DNA of 64,000 nucleotides from Chryseobacterium sp. MYb7. GTDB taxonomy: Bacteria; Bacteroidota; Bacteroidia; Flavobacteriales; Weeksellaceae. The stretch covers positions 1 to 64,000 of the forward strand of contig NZ_PCOU01000010.1 in NCBI RefSeq assembly GCF_002979455.1, read 5' to 3'. This document shows positions 10,036 to 17,688 of this stretch, piece after piece. Under the pieces are notes generated by a model. The model searched no databases and was not told where the DNA came from. It worked only from the letters and a program-made list of their open reading frames with translations. A program made the translations under genes and the position numbers. Position 1 is the first letter of the stretch, and each line of letters opens with the position of its first letter.

Positions 10036-10396
10036 TTTCTATCAATTTGTAACAGTTTATAAATCCGATGACCAATTTTTTACATAAGAGGATTTTTTTA
10101 TTGATGACTTCAAAATCTTCTTTAGAAATGTAATGTTGGTCTAGAGCCAAATGGAAATGAGATTCCAGCTTATTAAGAGATTCTCCTGCGATATGTAGAA
10201 ACTGTAAAGTATCTTCAGGGGTCACTCTTCTACTTCCTTCCGTAATATTGAACGAAACTGAAGTTGCCATTCTTCTTATTTGACTTGTTAAAGCCAATAA
10301 TTCTTCTCCAGGAAAGTTTGTGGTCAAAATATAAGTCAGAGTAACCAACTTTCGTACTTCCCTATAAATTGCTAATTCTGTGTAGTCTCTATCCAT
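10010..10396 (-). CDS. Four-helix-bundle (23S rRNA intervening-sequence protein-like, S23/IVP) protein
   Basis: This 128-residue protein belongs to the small four-helix-bundle family that includes proteins encoded inside 23S rRNA intervening sequences and the Avd accessory of retroelements. The family signature [20 protein letters not shown] lies near residues 48-67. The family is thought to bind nucleic acid, but its cellular role is unsettled. It sits inside the methionine operon, between metZ and the MetH N-half, and has no evident metabolic role there. Its last 14 or so residues ([14 protein letters not shown]) exceed the normal family end and run into the metH start. A perfect 14-bp inverted repeat brackets nearly the whole gene. 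Confidence 0.85.
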   Translation of the reverse strand: MDRDYTELAIYREVRKLVTLTYILTTNFPGEELLALTSQIRRMATSVSFNITEGSRRVTPEDTLQFLHIAGESLNKLESHFHLALDQHYISKEDFEVINKKILLCKKLVIGFINCYKLIENEEFRTII

Positions 10397-10416
10397 TTTG
10401 GCTTTATAAACTGTTA
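10050..10416. repeat. 14-bp inverted repeat bracketing the IVP-like gene in the methionine operon
   Basis: TAACAGTTTATAAA at 10050-10063 is the exact reverse complement of TTTATAAACTGTTA at 10403-10416. One arm lies just upstream of the gene's start codon; the other lies in its last codons, 15 bases before the metH start. In the minus-strand transcript the two arms could form a stem enclosing the IVP-like message. This is seen directly; similarity to RNase III-cut stems of rRNA intervening sequences is inference. Confidence 0.8.
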
Positions 10417-10424
10417 ATGATTAA

Positions 10425-11585
10425 CTAATCTAAAGCCTGTTTCAGGTCTGCAATGACATCTTCTACATTCTCCAGTCCTACTGAGCAACGAACCAATCCT
10501 GCAGTAATCCCTACTTCATTTCTTTCTTCGTCTGACAGTTTGGAGTGTGTAGTAGATGCCGGGTGAGTAACGATCGTTCTTGTATCACCTAAGTTAGCAG
10601 ACAGCGAACACATTTGTATCTTATCTAAAAAGGCTCTTCCCCCTTCTATTCCGCCTTTTATTTCAAATGCTACGATATTTCCTCCCAGCTTCATCTGCTT
10701 TTTGGCTATTTCATAACTTGGATGGGATTTCAGGAAAGGATATTTTACCAATTCTACATTAGGATGGTTTTCTAAAAACTCAGCTACCTTCAATGCATTT
10801 TCACAGTGCTTTTCTACTCGGATAGCTAATGTTTCAAGGCTTTTTGATAATACCCATGCATTAAAAGGAGACAATGCAGGTCCTGTATTTCTTGCAAAAA
10901 GATAAATTTCTCGGATCAGGTCTTCTTTTCCTACTGCTATTCCTCCTAAAACTCTTCCTTGTCCATCAATCAGTTTCGTGGCTGAGTGTACAACAATATC
11001 TGCACCGTATTTGATAGGCTGCTGAAGATAAGGTGTTGCAAAACAGTTATCTACAATAAAAATAAGATTATGTTTTTTAGCGATCTGCCCGAAAAACTCA
11101 AGATCCAGAATTTCAATAGCTGGATTGGTAGGTGTTTCAAGGTATAAGATCTTGGTATTAGGTTTAATATATTGCTCAATATTTTCTGCATCTCCTGCTT
11201 TGAAGTAAGAGGTTTCAATATTCCATTTCGGGAAATACTTAGTAAACAAAGTATGTGTAGAACCGAATACTGACTGACAGCTTACGATATGATCTCCTGC
11301 ATTTAACAAAGCTGCAAATGTAGAATAGATCGCTGCCATTCCTGTTGCAAAGGCGTATCCAGCTTCTGCGCCTTCCATTTTAGCAATCTTATCTGTGAAT
11401 TCTGTTACGTTGGGATTAGAAAAACGGCTGTATAGGTTTTTAGGTTTTTCTTCTGCAAAGCTTGCTCTCATATCTTCCGCATCCTGAAATATAAAACTGG
11501 AAGTAAGATAGAGCGGCGTAGAATGCTCATCAAACTGAGATCTTTCCGTTTGGGTTCTTATTGCTGATGTTTCAAAATTTTCCAT
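10425..11585 (-). CDS. metZ: O-succinyl/O-acetylhomoserine sulfhydrylase (trans-sulfuration family)
   Basis: This 386-residue PLP enzyme of the Cys/Met metabolism family most likely makes homocysteine directly from an activated homoserine and sulfide. The PLP-binding lysine is in SATKLIDGQGRV near residue 205. Substrate and cofactor motifs YSRFSNPN near 55, ATGMAAI near 80 and ETPTNP near 150 are present. The family also contains MetB and MetC; the GQGRVLGG segment and neighbouring metX favour the sulfhydrylase reading. It lies in the SAM-riboswitch operon between the homoserine dehydrogenase and the IVP-like gene. Choice of acyl donor cannot be settled from sequence, although an O-acetyl donor would be consistent with metX. 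Confidence 0.88.
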   Translation of the reverse strand: MENFETSAIRTQTERSQFDEHSTPLYLTSSFIFQDAEDMRASFAEEKPKNLYSRFSNPNVTEFTDKIAKMEGAEAGYAFATGMAAIYSTFAALLNAGDHIVSCQSVFGSTHTLFTKYFPKWNIETSYFKAGDAENIEQYIKPNTKILYLETPTNPAIEILDLEFFGQIAKKHNLIFIVDNCFATPYLQQPIKYGADIVVHSATKLIDGQGRVLGGIAVGKEDLIREIYLFARNTGPALSPFNAWVLSKSLETLAIRVEKHCENALKVAEFLENHPNVELVKYPFLKSHPSYEIAKKQMKLGGNIVAFEIKGGIEGGRAFLDKIQMCSLSANLGDTRTIVTHPASTTHSKLSDEERNEVGITAGLVRCSVGLENVEDVIADLKQALD

Positions 11586-11602
11586 ATAGTTTTAATTTTA
11601 AT

Positions 11603-11692
11603 AATGTACAATGTATTTTCAGGCTGCTATTCTATACTCCATTAAACAAATCCTTCTGCAGTGCTCTCTTCTTCATGAATACATTGTACATT
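11603..11692. repeat. Perfect 15-bp inverted repeat in the hom-metZ spacer
   Basis: AATGTACAATGTATT at 11603-11617 is the exact reverse complement of AATACATTGTACATT at 11678-11692, with 60 bases between. It occupies most of the 121-base gap between the homoserine dehydrogenase and metZ genes. In RNA it would form a strong stem inside the operon transcript. There is no run of U after the stem, so it is not a typical terminator. The enclosed sequence has no convincing reading frame. Confidence 0.8.
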
Positions 11693-11706
11693 TTACTTTG
11701 TACAAA

Positions 11707-13245
11707 TTATTTAGTTTCACTTACTCTTAAAATATCTCCGAATACACCTCTTGCTGTCACCTGTGCTCCGGCTCCGGCTCCCATAATCACGATTGGGTTT
11801 TCACCATAGCTTTCTGTATAAATTTCAAAGATTGAATCTGAACCTTTCAGCTGTCCTAATGCGGAAGTTGCAGGAACAGAAACCAGTTTTACATCCAGCT
11901 CACCTTTGTCTTTCTGCAAATCACCGTGTAAGTCACCCACATATCTCAATACGTGTCCGGGTTCCTGATTTTCTTTTATTTTCTGGTATTCTTCATCCAG
12001 TTCTTCCAATCTTGAAAGGAATTCTGATTTTGAAACTTCAAGTAAGCTTTCCGGAACCAGATTTTGAATATTGATATCTCCAAATTCGTTGATTAAGTCT
12101 AATTCTCTTGCCAGGATCAATAATTTTCTTGCCACATCATTTCCAGATAAGTCTTCTCTTGGATCCGGTTCTGTGTATCCTTTTTCCAAAGCTTCATTGA
12201 TAATGGTTGAGAATTTATCGTCTCTCAAAGAAAAATTATTGAAAACATAACTCAAGGTTCCGGAGAATACTCCTTTGATTCTTGTGATATTTTCTCCTGA
12301 AAGGTGTAATAATTTAATGGTATCAATTAACGGTAAACCCGCACCAACATTGGTTTCATACAGATAACGTCTGTTATTTTTACTTAACGTATATCTTAGT
12401 TTTCTATATTCTTCTATCGGAAGGGTATTGAAAATTTTGTTGGAAGAAACGAGATCGAATCCGTTTTCTGCCAAAGCATGGTAGTTCTTTACAAAATCTT
12501 TGCTTGCTGTATTATCCACAACAATTAGATTTTCCAGTTGATTTTCATTGGAGAAATTAATCAGTTCTTCTACATTCGATGGGTGTTCTGCTGTCAAAAC
12601 CTCATCCCCCCAATTGGCATCAAATCCTTTTTTGTTGAAGGCAATTTTCTTTGAATTAGCTACTGCAACTACTTTAAGGTCTATTTTTTTACGCTTTTTA
12701 ATTTCTTCTGCAGATTCCAAGACCTGTTGTATCAATGTCTTTCCTACGTTTCCATGACCAATGATTGCCAGATGAACTGTCTTTGGTTTTTTGAAAATTT
12801 CAGATTCTATAATGTTTCTCGTTTTTTCATCCTGTGAGGAAGTCACTACGATGTTGACTCTGTTTTCTCCTGCTACCTGATTCAAAAGCAACGGGAAAAC
12901 ATTGTTTCTTGCCAGTTCTGCAAAGACTTTATTGAAATCTTCTGCTACAAAACCGATTACAGAAACATTATTGATACTATAGATCTGAGAAACTTTTCCA
13001 GATTTTCTTTCTGCTTCGAACTCATCAATAAGACAAGCTACTGCTTTTTCTGCATCAATTTCCTGAACCAGGATAGAAATTCCGTTTTCTATGGCCTGCT
13101 GAGAGATTACTCCTACACTGATACGCGCTAAAGTAAGCGCTTTAAAAATTCGTCCATCAATCCCGATTTCTCCCAGGAAATCTTCTCCTTCAAATTTGAT
13201 GATTGATCTGTTCTTCAAAAATTTTATTTCGTTAGCATTTTTCAT
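11707..13245 (-). CDS. hom: Homoserine dehydrogenase with N-terminal ACT domains and no aspartokinase domain
   Basis: This 512-residue enzyme reduces aspartate semialdehyde to homoserine. The C-terminal two thirds show the NAD(P)-binding loop AIIGHGNVGKTL near residue 160. They also show the catalytic-domain motifs NVGAGLPLI near 297, GVFSGTLSYVFN near 322 and EPDPREDLSGNDVARK near 360, as in the ThrA dehydrogenase half. The first 150 residues look like two ACT-type regulatory domains of an aspartokinase (EIGIDGRIFKAL and NNVSVIGFVAED segments). The kinase domain is absent. It therefore resembles an aspartokinase-homoserine dehydrogenase with the kinase catalytic part removed. It is translationally coupled to metX through an overlapping TAATG. 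Confidence 0.93.
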   Translation of the reverse strand: MKNANEIKFLKNRSIIKFEGEDFLGEIGIDGRIFKALTLARISVGVISQQAIENGISILVQEIDAEKAVACLIDEFEAERKSGKVSQIYSINNVSVIGFVAEDFNKVFAELARNNVFPLLLNQVAGENRVNIVVTSSQDEKTRNIIESEIFKKPKTVHLAIIGHGNVGKTLIQQVLESAEEIKKRKKIDLKVVAVANSKKIAFNKKGFDANWGDEVLTAEHPSNVEELINFSNENQLENLIVVDNTASKDFVKNYHALAENGFDLVSSNKIFNTLPIEEYRKLRYTLSKNNRRYLYETNVGAGLPLIDTIKLLHLSGENITRIKGVFSGTLSYVFNNFSLRDDKFSTIINEALEKGYTEPDPREDLSGNDVARKLLILARELDLINEFGDINIQNLVPESLLEVSKSEFLSRLEELDEEYQKIKENQEPGHVLRYVGDLHGDLQKDKGELDVKLVSVPATSALGQLKGSDSIFEIYTESYGENPIVIMGAGAGAQVTARGVFGDILRVSETK

Positions 13246-14189
13246 TACTTCTGTAAAATGTTTTTAATGATATTATTTAATTGTTGATATTCCATTAGGA
13301 AGGCATCATGCCCGTGTATAGATTGGATCTCGTGATAAGAAACATCCTTATTTTTCTCTTGTAAGTTTTCAAAACACATTCGGATTTCAGAAGCCGGGAA
13401 GAATAAGTCTGTATCTACTGAGATCATGTGCATTCGTGCCTGTATGTTCTCCAGTGCTGTTTCATTAGCATTGATATTCATCAAGAGATGATTCATCAGT
13501 TTGTATGCTTTTAAACTAAACCTTTCGTTTAGTGCATTACCATGATAAACCAACCAGTCTTCTGATTCCAGGCGTTGTTTGTCCTGATTATATTGGTTTT
13601 GAAATCTGTCATTGAGTGACTGTGGAGTTCTGTAACACAGCATGGCGTGAATTCTTGCCTTCTGTAATGGTTCCTCTTTATCATTCAATAAAAATTTCTG
13701 AACCAGACACTGTGCATGAAGCCAGTCGTGTGTTCTGTAATCACAGGCTATGGGAATAAATATTTCTGCGAGATCTGGCTGCTTGGCAAGCATTTCCCAG
13801 GCAATCCCTCCTCCCAGAGAGCCTCCGATAATGGCATATAAATTTTTGATATGTAAAGCTTCAAACCCTTTCAGAAATATCGCTGCGATATCCGAAGGAG
13901 TGAAGTCTTCATAGTCTTCAATTAAAAAATCGTCATATCCGTTCCCGGGTATGTTGAAGCATAGAACAGTATATTTATCGGTATCAACGACCTGATTTTT
14001 TCCTACCAATTGTTTCCACCAGCCATTATCTTCGGATACATTGGAATTTCCGGTAAGAGCATGATTGATTAAAATGATAGGGGCTGTAAACAGATCTTTC
14101 CCAAAAAGCTGATAGCTTAACGGGATATGGTATTCCTTTTGGGAATAAGTTTGATACGAAAGATTAATATAGTTTAATTCTGTTTTCAA
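13245..14189 (-). CDS. metX: Homoserine O-acetyltransferase family alpha/beta hydrolase
   Basis: This 314-residue protein activates homoserine by acylation at the start of methionine synthesis. NHALTGNS near residue 42 and the nucleophile elbow GGSLGGG near 145 (Ser) fit MetX. The C-terminal HGHDAFLMEY carries the catalytic His, and an Asp near SVDTDLFF likely completes the triad. It is shorter than many MetX proteins (350-380). The only usable in-frame start is a TTG at 14187-14189, because a stop codon lies five codons upstream and no ATG occurs early. That TTG is within a 9-bp inverted repeat just below a SAM riboswitch. Its stop overlaps the next start codon as TAATG. Confidence 0.9.
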   Translation of the reverse strand: MKTELNYINLSYQTYSQKEYHIPLSYQLFGKDLFTAPIILINHALTGNSNVSEDNGWWKQLVGKNQVVDTDKYTVLCFNIPGNGYDDFLIEDYEDFTPSDIAAIFLKGFEALHIKNLYAIIGGSLGGGIAWEMLAKQPDLAEIFIPIACDYRTHDWLHAQCLVQKFLLNDKEEPLQKARIHAMLCYRTPQSLNDRFQNQYNQDKQRLESEDWLVYHGNALNERFSLKAYKLMNHLLMNINANETALENIQARMHMISVDTDLFFPASEIRMCFENLQEKNKDVSYHEIQSIHGHDAFLMEYQQLNNIIKNILQK

Positions 14190-14217
14190 TTCTATTAAAT
14201 TTTAATACAATTGAAAA
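14183..14217 (-). promoter_or_regulatory. Hairpin holding the metX start codon (candidate riboswitch expression platform)
   Basis: TTTTCAATT (plus strand 14183-14191) and AATTGAAAA (14209-14217) form a perfect 9-bp inverted repeat with a 17-base loop. The metX TTG start codon (14187-14189) is inside one arm. In the minus-strand RNA this would occlude initiation. It lies between the aptamer and metX, so it is a candidate translational switch. The ligand-dependent alternative pairing is not resolved here. Confidence 0.5.
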
Positions 14218-14252
14218 TGCCACAGGAAATGGCTGAAAAAGAACTTCAGTGA

Positions 14253-14355
14253 GTTATCTGTCCAAAATACTTTGGTAGAACGTAGCACCTTCTTTGCTTG
14301 CGCAAAGGGTTGCTAAGGTTTCATAGGGTCTAATCCCTCAACCTTTCTTGATAAC
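14253..14355 (-). ncRNA. SAM-I (S-box) riboswitch aptamer
   Basis: The minus strand reads GTTATCAAGAAAGGTTGAGG, then a GACCCTATGAAACCTTAGCAA segment, the GGTGCTA motif and closing GATAAC. These correspond to the S-box consensus: P1 closing helix GTTATC/GATAAC (14350-14355 with 14253-14258), the K-turn/AAGA region, the GATGAAACC-like core (here TATGAAACC), and the P3 and P4 arms. S-box RNAs bind S-adenosylmethionine and reduce expression of methionine genes. It stands at the head of the metX-to-metF operon, the expected target. The aptamer call is strong; the mode of control is discussed separately. Confidence 0.93.
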
Positions 14356-14384
14356 ATTTTCAATATTTGAATGAACGAATGATG

Positions 14385-14413
14385 CAAAGGTAGTTCTTTT
14401 CTTTTAATTTCAA
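14385..14413 (-). promoter_or_regulatory. Promoter of the methionine operon
   Basis: On the minus strand a TTG (14411-14413) is followed after 18 bases by TACCTTTG (14385-14392). This matches the TTG / TAnnTTTG consensus of the Bacteroidetes primary sigma factor. It predicts transcription starting about 14380, some 25 bases before the first riboswitch helix. Confidence 0.7.
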
Positions 14414-14545
14414 AAAAAAATTATTTTAATATTCAAAAAAGCCCTTAAACACAAGTATTTCAAGACTATATTAATAATTATTCAGATGAAAAAAATTGGA
14501 ATTGCTTCTCAAAAAAACTAACTTCGTGGGGAAAAATGATGAGAT

Positions 14546-17161
14546 ATGACCGCTGAAAAAGAAAGATTACAAGATACCAAATGGAAAAACTGGGGACCTT
14601 ATGTAAGCAACCGGCAGTGGGGAAATGTACGCGAAGATTATAGCCCAAACGGAAATGCCTGGAATTTTACCAATCATAATAATGCCGAAAGCTATGCCTA
14701 CCGCTGGGGTGAAGAAGGTATTGCCGGAATTTCTGATGTAAAGCAGATTTTTTGTTTTTCGTTTTCATTTTGGAACAAGAAAGACAAAATGATAAAAGAA
14801 AGGTTCTTCGGATTGAGCAACCCCCAGGGGAATCATGGGGAAGACATCAAAGAAATCTTTTATTATCTGGATAATACACCTACTCATAGCTATATGAAAA
14901 TGGTTTACAAATATCCGATCAACGAATTTCCTTACGATGAGCTTGTTGCAGAAAACGGGAGACGCAGTAAAAAGGAACCGGAATATGAACTATTCGACAC
15001 CGGGATTTTTGATAATGATGAATATTTTGATATTTTCATAGAGTACTGTAAAGCCGACCACAATGATATTCTTGCCAGAGTAACCATCTGCAACCGAAGC
15101 CAGCACGAAGCACCTATTCTGGTAGCACCTACTGTATGGTTCAGAAACAACTGGAAATGGGGATATAATACCTATAAAGGAGAAATAAATGCTTCTGAGA
15201 ACGGAAGTATCAATATTGGCCATGATAGTATTTCGATCAAAAAGTTCTATTCCCGAAATACCAATGCACAAAGCGTATTTTGCGATAATGAAACCAATAA
15301 CGCTAAACTTTATGGAACACCTTCTGCTGAAAACAGCTATTTCAAAGATGGGATCAATCATTTTATTACCCATCAGGCAAATACGATAAATCCAGAAAAG
15401 AAAGGTACAAAAGCTTCTTTACTGATTGACGAAATTATTGGCTCCAGAGAATCAAAAGTTTTTGAATTCAGATTATGCCCTGATGAGGCAGATGAACCTT
15501 TTGAAAACTTTGATGAAATTTTCAATACTCGACAGGCTGAAGCTGAAGATTTTTATAAAGAAGTTCAGAATGATACCGTAAACGAAGATGAAAGAAATGT
15601 TCAGAGACAGGCTTTTGCAGGACTGCTTTGGAATAAACAGTTCTATCATTACAATATTGGAAAATGGCTGAAAGGTGATCCTAACTTTGAAGCCCCGAGA
15701 AATTTCAACGAATATGTAAGAAATACAGAATGGAATCATCTCCACAATAAGGATATTATTTCCATGCCTGACAAATGGGAATATCCATGGTATGCTACTT
15801 GGGATCTGGCATTTCACTGTGTTCCTTTTTCTATCATCGATGCAGAATTTGCCAAAGGACAGCTTTTACTCCTTACGAAAGAGTGGTATATGCATCCTAA
15901 TGGCCAGCTTCCTGCCTATGAATGGAATATGAGTGACGTGAATCCGCCAGTACATGCATGGTCATGCTTCCGTGTTTTTAAAATTGATGAAAAAAATAAC
16001 GGAAAGCCGGATTTATTATTCCTGGAGAAAGTATTCCAGAAACTGCTTCTTAATTTCACATGGTGGGTAAACCGAAAGGATAAAAACGGGAAAAACATCT
16101 TTGGAGGAGGTTTTCTTGGTCTCGATAATATCGGAGCTTTTGACCGAAATATGGAACTAAAGGATGGTCAGCATCTTGAACAGGCAGACGGAACAAGCTG
16201 GATGGCGATGTATGCACTGAATATGATGCGTATTGCAATGGAACTTGCCCAATATTATCAGGTATACGAAGATATGGCGATCAAATTTTTTGAACATTAT
16301 CTTTATATTGCCGAAGCGATGGAAAATCTGGGTGAAGGTACAAAAGGTCTCTGGAATGAAGAAGACGGATTTTTCTATGATGTATTACAGCTTGGAAACG
16401 GAGACAGTGTTTCATTAAAATTAAGAACTATTGTAGGCTTGATTCCTATGTTTGCCGTTGAGATTGTGGATCATCATTTACTGGAAAAGATGCCGAATTT
16501 CAGAAGCAGAATGGAATGGATCTTAAAAAACAAGCCGGAACTCACCAAACTTGTTTCCCATTGGGACGAGGAAGGGCAAGGCCGAAAACACCTGATGAGC
16601 ATCCTGCGTAAAAACAGACTGACAAAGGTTCTGACCAGAATGCTTGATGAAAATGAGTTCCTGAGTTCTTACGGAATCCGTGCCATGTCTAAGGTATATG
16701 AGGAAAATCCTTTTGTCTTCTCAGTGCACGGAAAAGAAAATATAGTATACTACACGCCTGCAGAAAGTGACAGCCGAATGTTCGGAGGAAACAGCAACTG
16801 GCGCGGACCCATCTGGTTTCCTATCAACTTTCTGATTGTAGAAAGTCTGCAACGTTTCCATTTTTATTATGGAAACAGTTTAAAAGTAGAATTCCCAACG
16901 GGAAGTGGTGATAAAAGAAATCTTGATGAAGTGGCTCAAAATATCAGCAAAAGACTTTGTTCGATATTTTTAAAGGATGAGCATGGGCAAAGGGCTTTCA
17001 ATGGAGGTAATCCCAAGTTCAATTATGATGAACATTTCAGAGATTATATTACCTTCTTTGAATATTTCCATGGGGATAATGGCCGAGGTGTAGGCGCTTC
17101 CCACCAAACAGGATGGACTGCCACCGTGGCAAAACTGATCAAACCAAGACTTACCTTCTAG
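14546..17161 (+). CDS. GH63-like glucosidase family protein
   Basis: This 871-residue protein has no signal peptide and is probably cytoplasmic. It resembles bacterial glucosidase proteins of the GH63/MGH1 type. An N-terminal beta-rich region starts with RLQDTKWKNWGPYVSNRQWG. A C-terminal alpha/alpha-barrel follows, with aromatic and acidic motifs such as EYPWYATWDLAFH near residue 413, QLPAYEWN near 453 and GGNSNWRGPIWFP near 750. Substrate is unknown; the family acts on glucosides such as glucosylglycerate or alpha-linked oligosaccharides. It stands alone, transcribed divergently from the methionine operon, and ends at a good terminator. Confidence 0.82.
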   Translation: MTAEKERLQDTKWKNWGPYVSNRQWGNVREDYSPNGNAWNFTNHNNAESYAYRWGEEGIAGISDVKQIFCFSFSFWNKKDKMIKERFFGLSNPQGNHGEDIKEIFYYLDNTPTHSYMKMVYKYPINEFPYDELVAENGRRSKKEPEYELFDTGIFDNDEYFDIFIEYCKADHNDILARVTICNRSQHEAPILVAPTVWFRNNWKWGYNTYKGEINASENGSINIGHDSISIKKFYSRNTNAQSVFCDNETNNAKLYGTPSAENSYFKDGINHFITHQANTINPEKKGTKASLLIDEIIGSRESKVFEFRLCPDEADEPFENFDEIFNTRQAEAEDFYKEVQNDTVNEDERNVQRQAFAGLLWNKQFYHYNIGKWLKGDPNFEAPRNFNEYVRNTEWNHLHNKDIISMPDKWEYPWYATWDLAFHCVPFSIIDAEFAKGQLLLLTKEWYMHPNGQLPAYEWNMSDVNPPVHAWSCFRVFKIDEKNNGKPDLLFLEKVFQKLLLNFTWWVNRKDKNGKNIFGGGFLGLDNIGAFDRNMELKDGQHLEQADGTSWMAMYALNMMRIAMELAQYYQVYEDMAIKFFEHYLYIAEAMENLGEGTKGLWNEEDGFFYDVLQLGNGDSVSLKLRTIVGLIPMFAVEIVDHHLLEKMPNFRSRMEWILKNKPELTKLVSHWDEEGQGRKHLMSILRKNRLTKVLTRMLDENEFLSSYGIRAMSKVYEENPFVFSVHGKENIVYYTPAESDSRMFGGNSNWRGPIWFPINFLIVESLQRFHFYYGNSLKVEFPTGSGDKRNLDEVAQNISKRLCSIFLKDEHGQRAFNGGNPKFNYDEHFRDYITFFEYFHGDNGRGVGASHQTGWTATVAKLIKPRLTF

Positions 17162-17192
17162 ATGAATAATCAGTAATAGGTAATGAGTAATA

Positions 17193-17221
17193 AAAAAGCC
17201 GGATGAATCATCCGGCTTTTT
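17193..17221. terminator. Bidirectional terminator between the glucosidase and OsmC genes
   Basis: AAAAAGCCGGATGA (17193-17206) and TCATCCGGCTTTTT (17208-17221) form a perfect 14-bp stem with A and T tracts on both sides. It fits both convergent genes. Confidence 0.88.
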
Positions 17222-17241
17222 CTATTTTTTTAAATGAGAGA

Positions 17242-17661
17242 TTAAATTTTTTCTCCGTTCACGTATACTTCGTATCCGATTTCTACATTCGGTTCTAACG
17301 TTTTTGATACAGAACAGTATTTTTCAAAAGATAGCTCTGCTGCTTTCTGGGCTTTTTTAGGATCAATTTCTCCTTCTAAAAGGAACTTAACGTTAATCGA
17401 TTTAAAAGGTTTTGCATCATCTACCTGTACTCTTTCTCCTTCTACTTCTGCCTGGAAGCTCTTGATTTCCTGACGTTGCTTCTTCAGAATAGAAACTACA
17501 TCAATTCCGCTGCATCCAGCCACTGCCATCAGTACACTTTCCATGGGGGAAACTCCTTTTGCTCCCGGTTGGGAAGTATTATCCAAAAGAATAGAATTTC
17601 CCTGAGCGTTAGTACATTCAAATAAAAAATCGTCGTTTATTCTGTTAAGTGTAATTTTCAT
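17242..17661 (-). CDS. OsmC/Ohr family peroxide-stress protein
   Basis: This 139-residue protein matches the OsmC-like thiol peroxidase family that reduces organic hydroperoxides in the cytoplasm. The two expected cysteines are visible: GCSGIDVVSIL near residue 51 and KYCSVSKTL near residue 113. Length is typical. It lies directly downstream of the DUF58 gene with a 27-base gap, so it may be the last gene of the MoxR operon, although the function is unrelated. A terminator follows. Confidence 0.88.
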   Translation of the reverse strand: MKITLNRINDDFLFECTNAQGNSILLDNTSQPGAKGVSPMESVLMAVAGCSGIDVVSILKKQRQEIKSFQAEVEGERVQVDDAKPFKSINVKFLLEGEIDPKKAQKAAELSFEKYCSVSKTLEPNVEIGYEVYVNGEKI

Positions 17662-17688
17662 TATTTATTGCTTATTACTTCTACAAAG

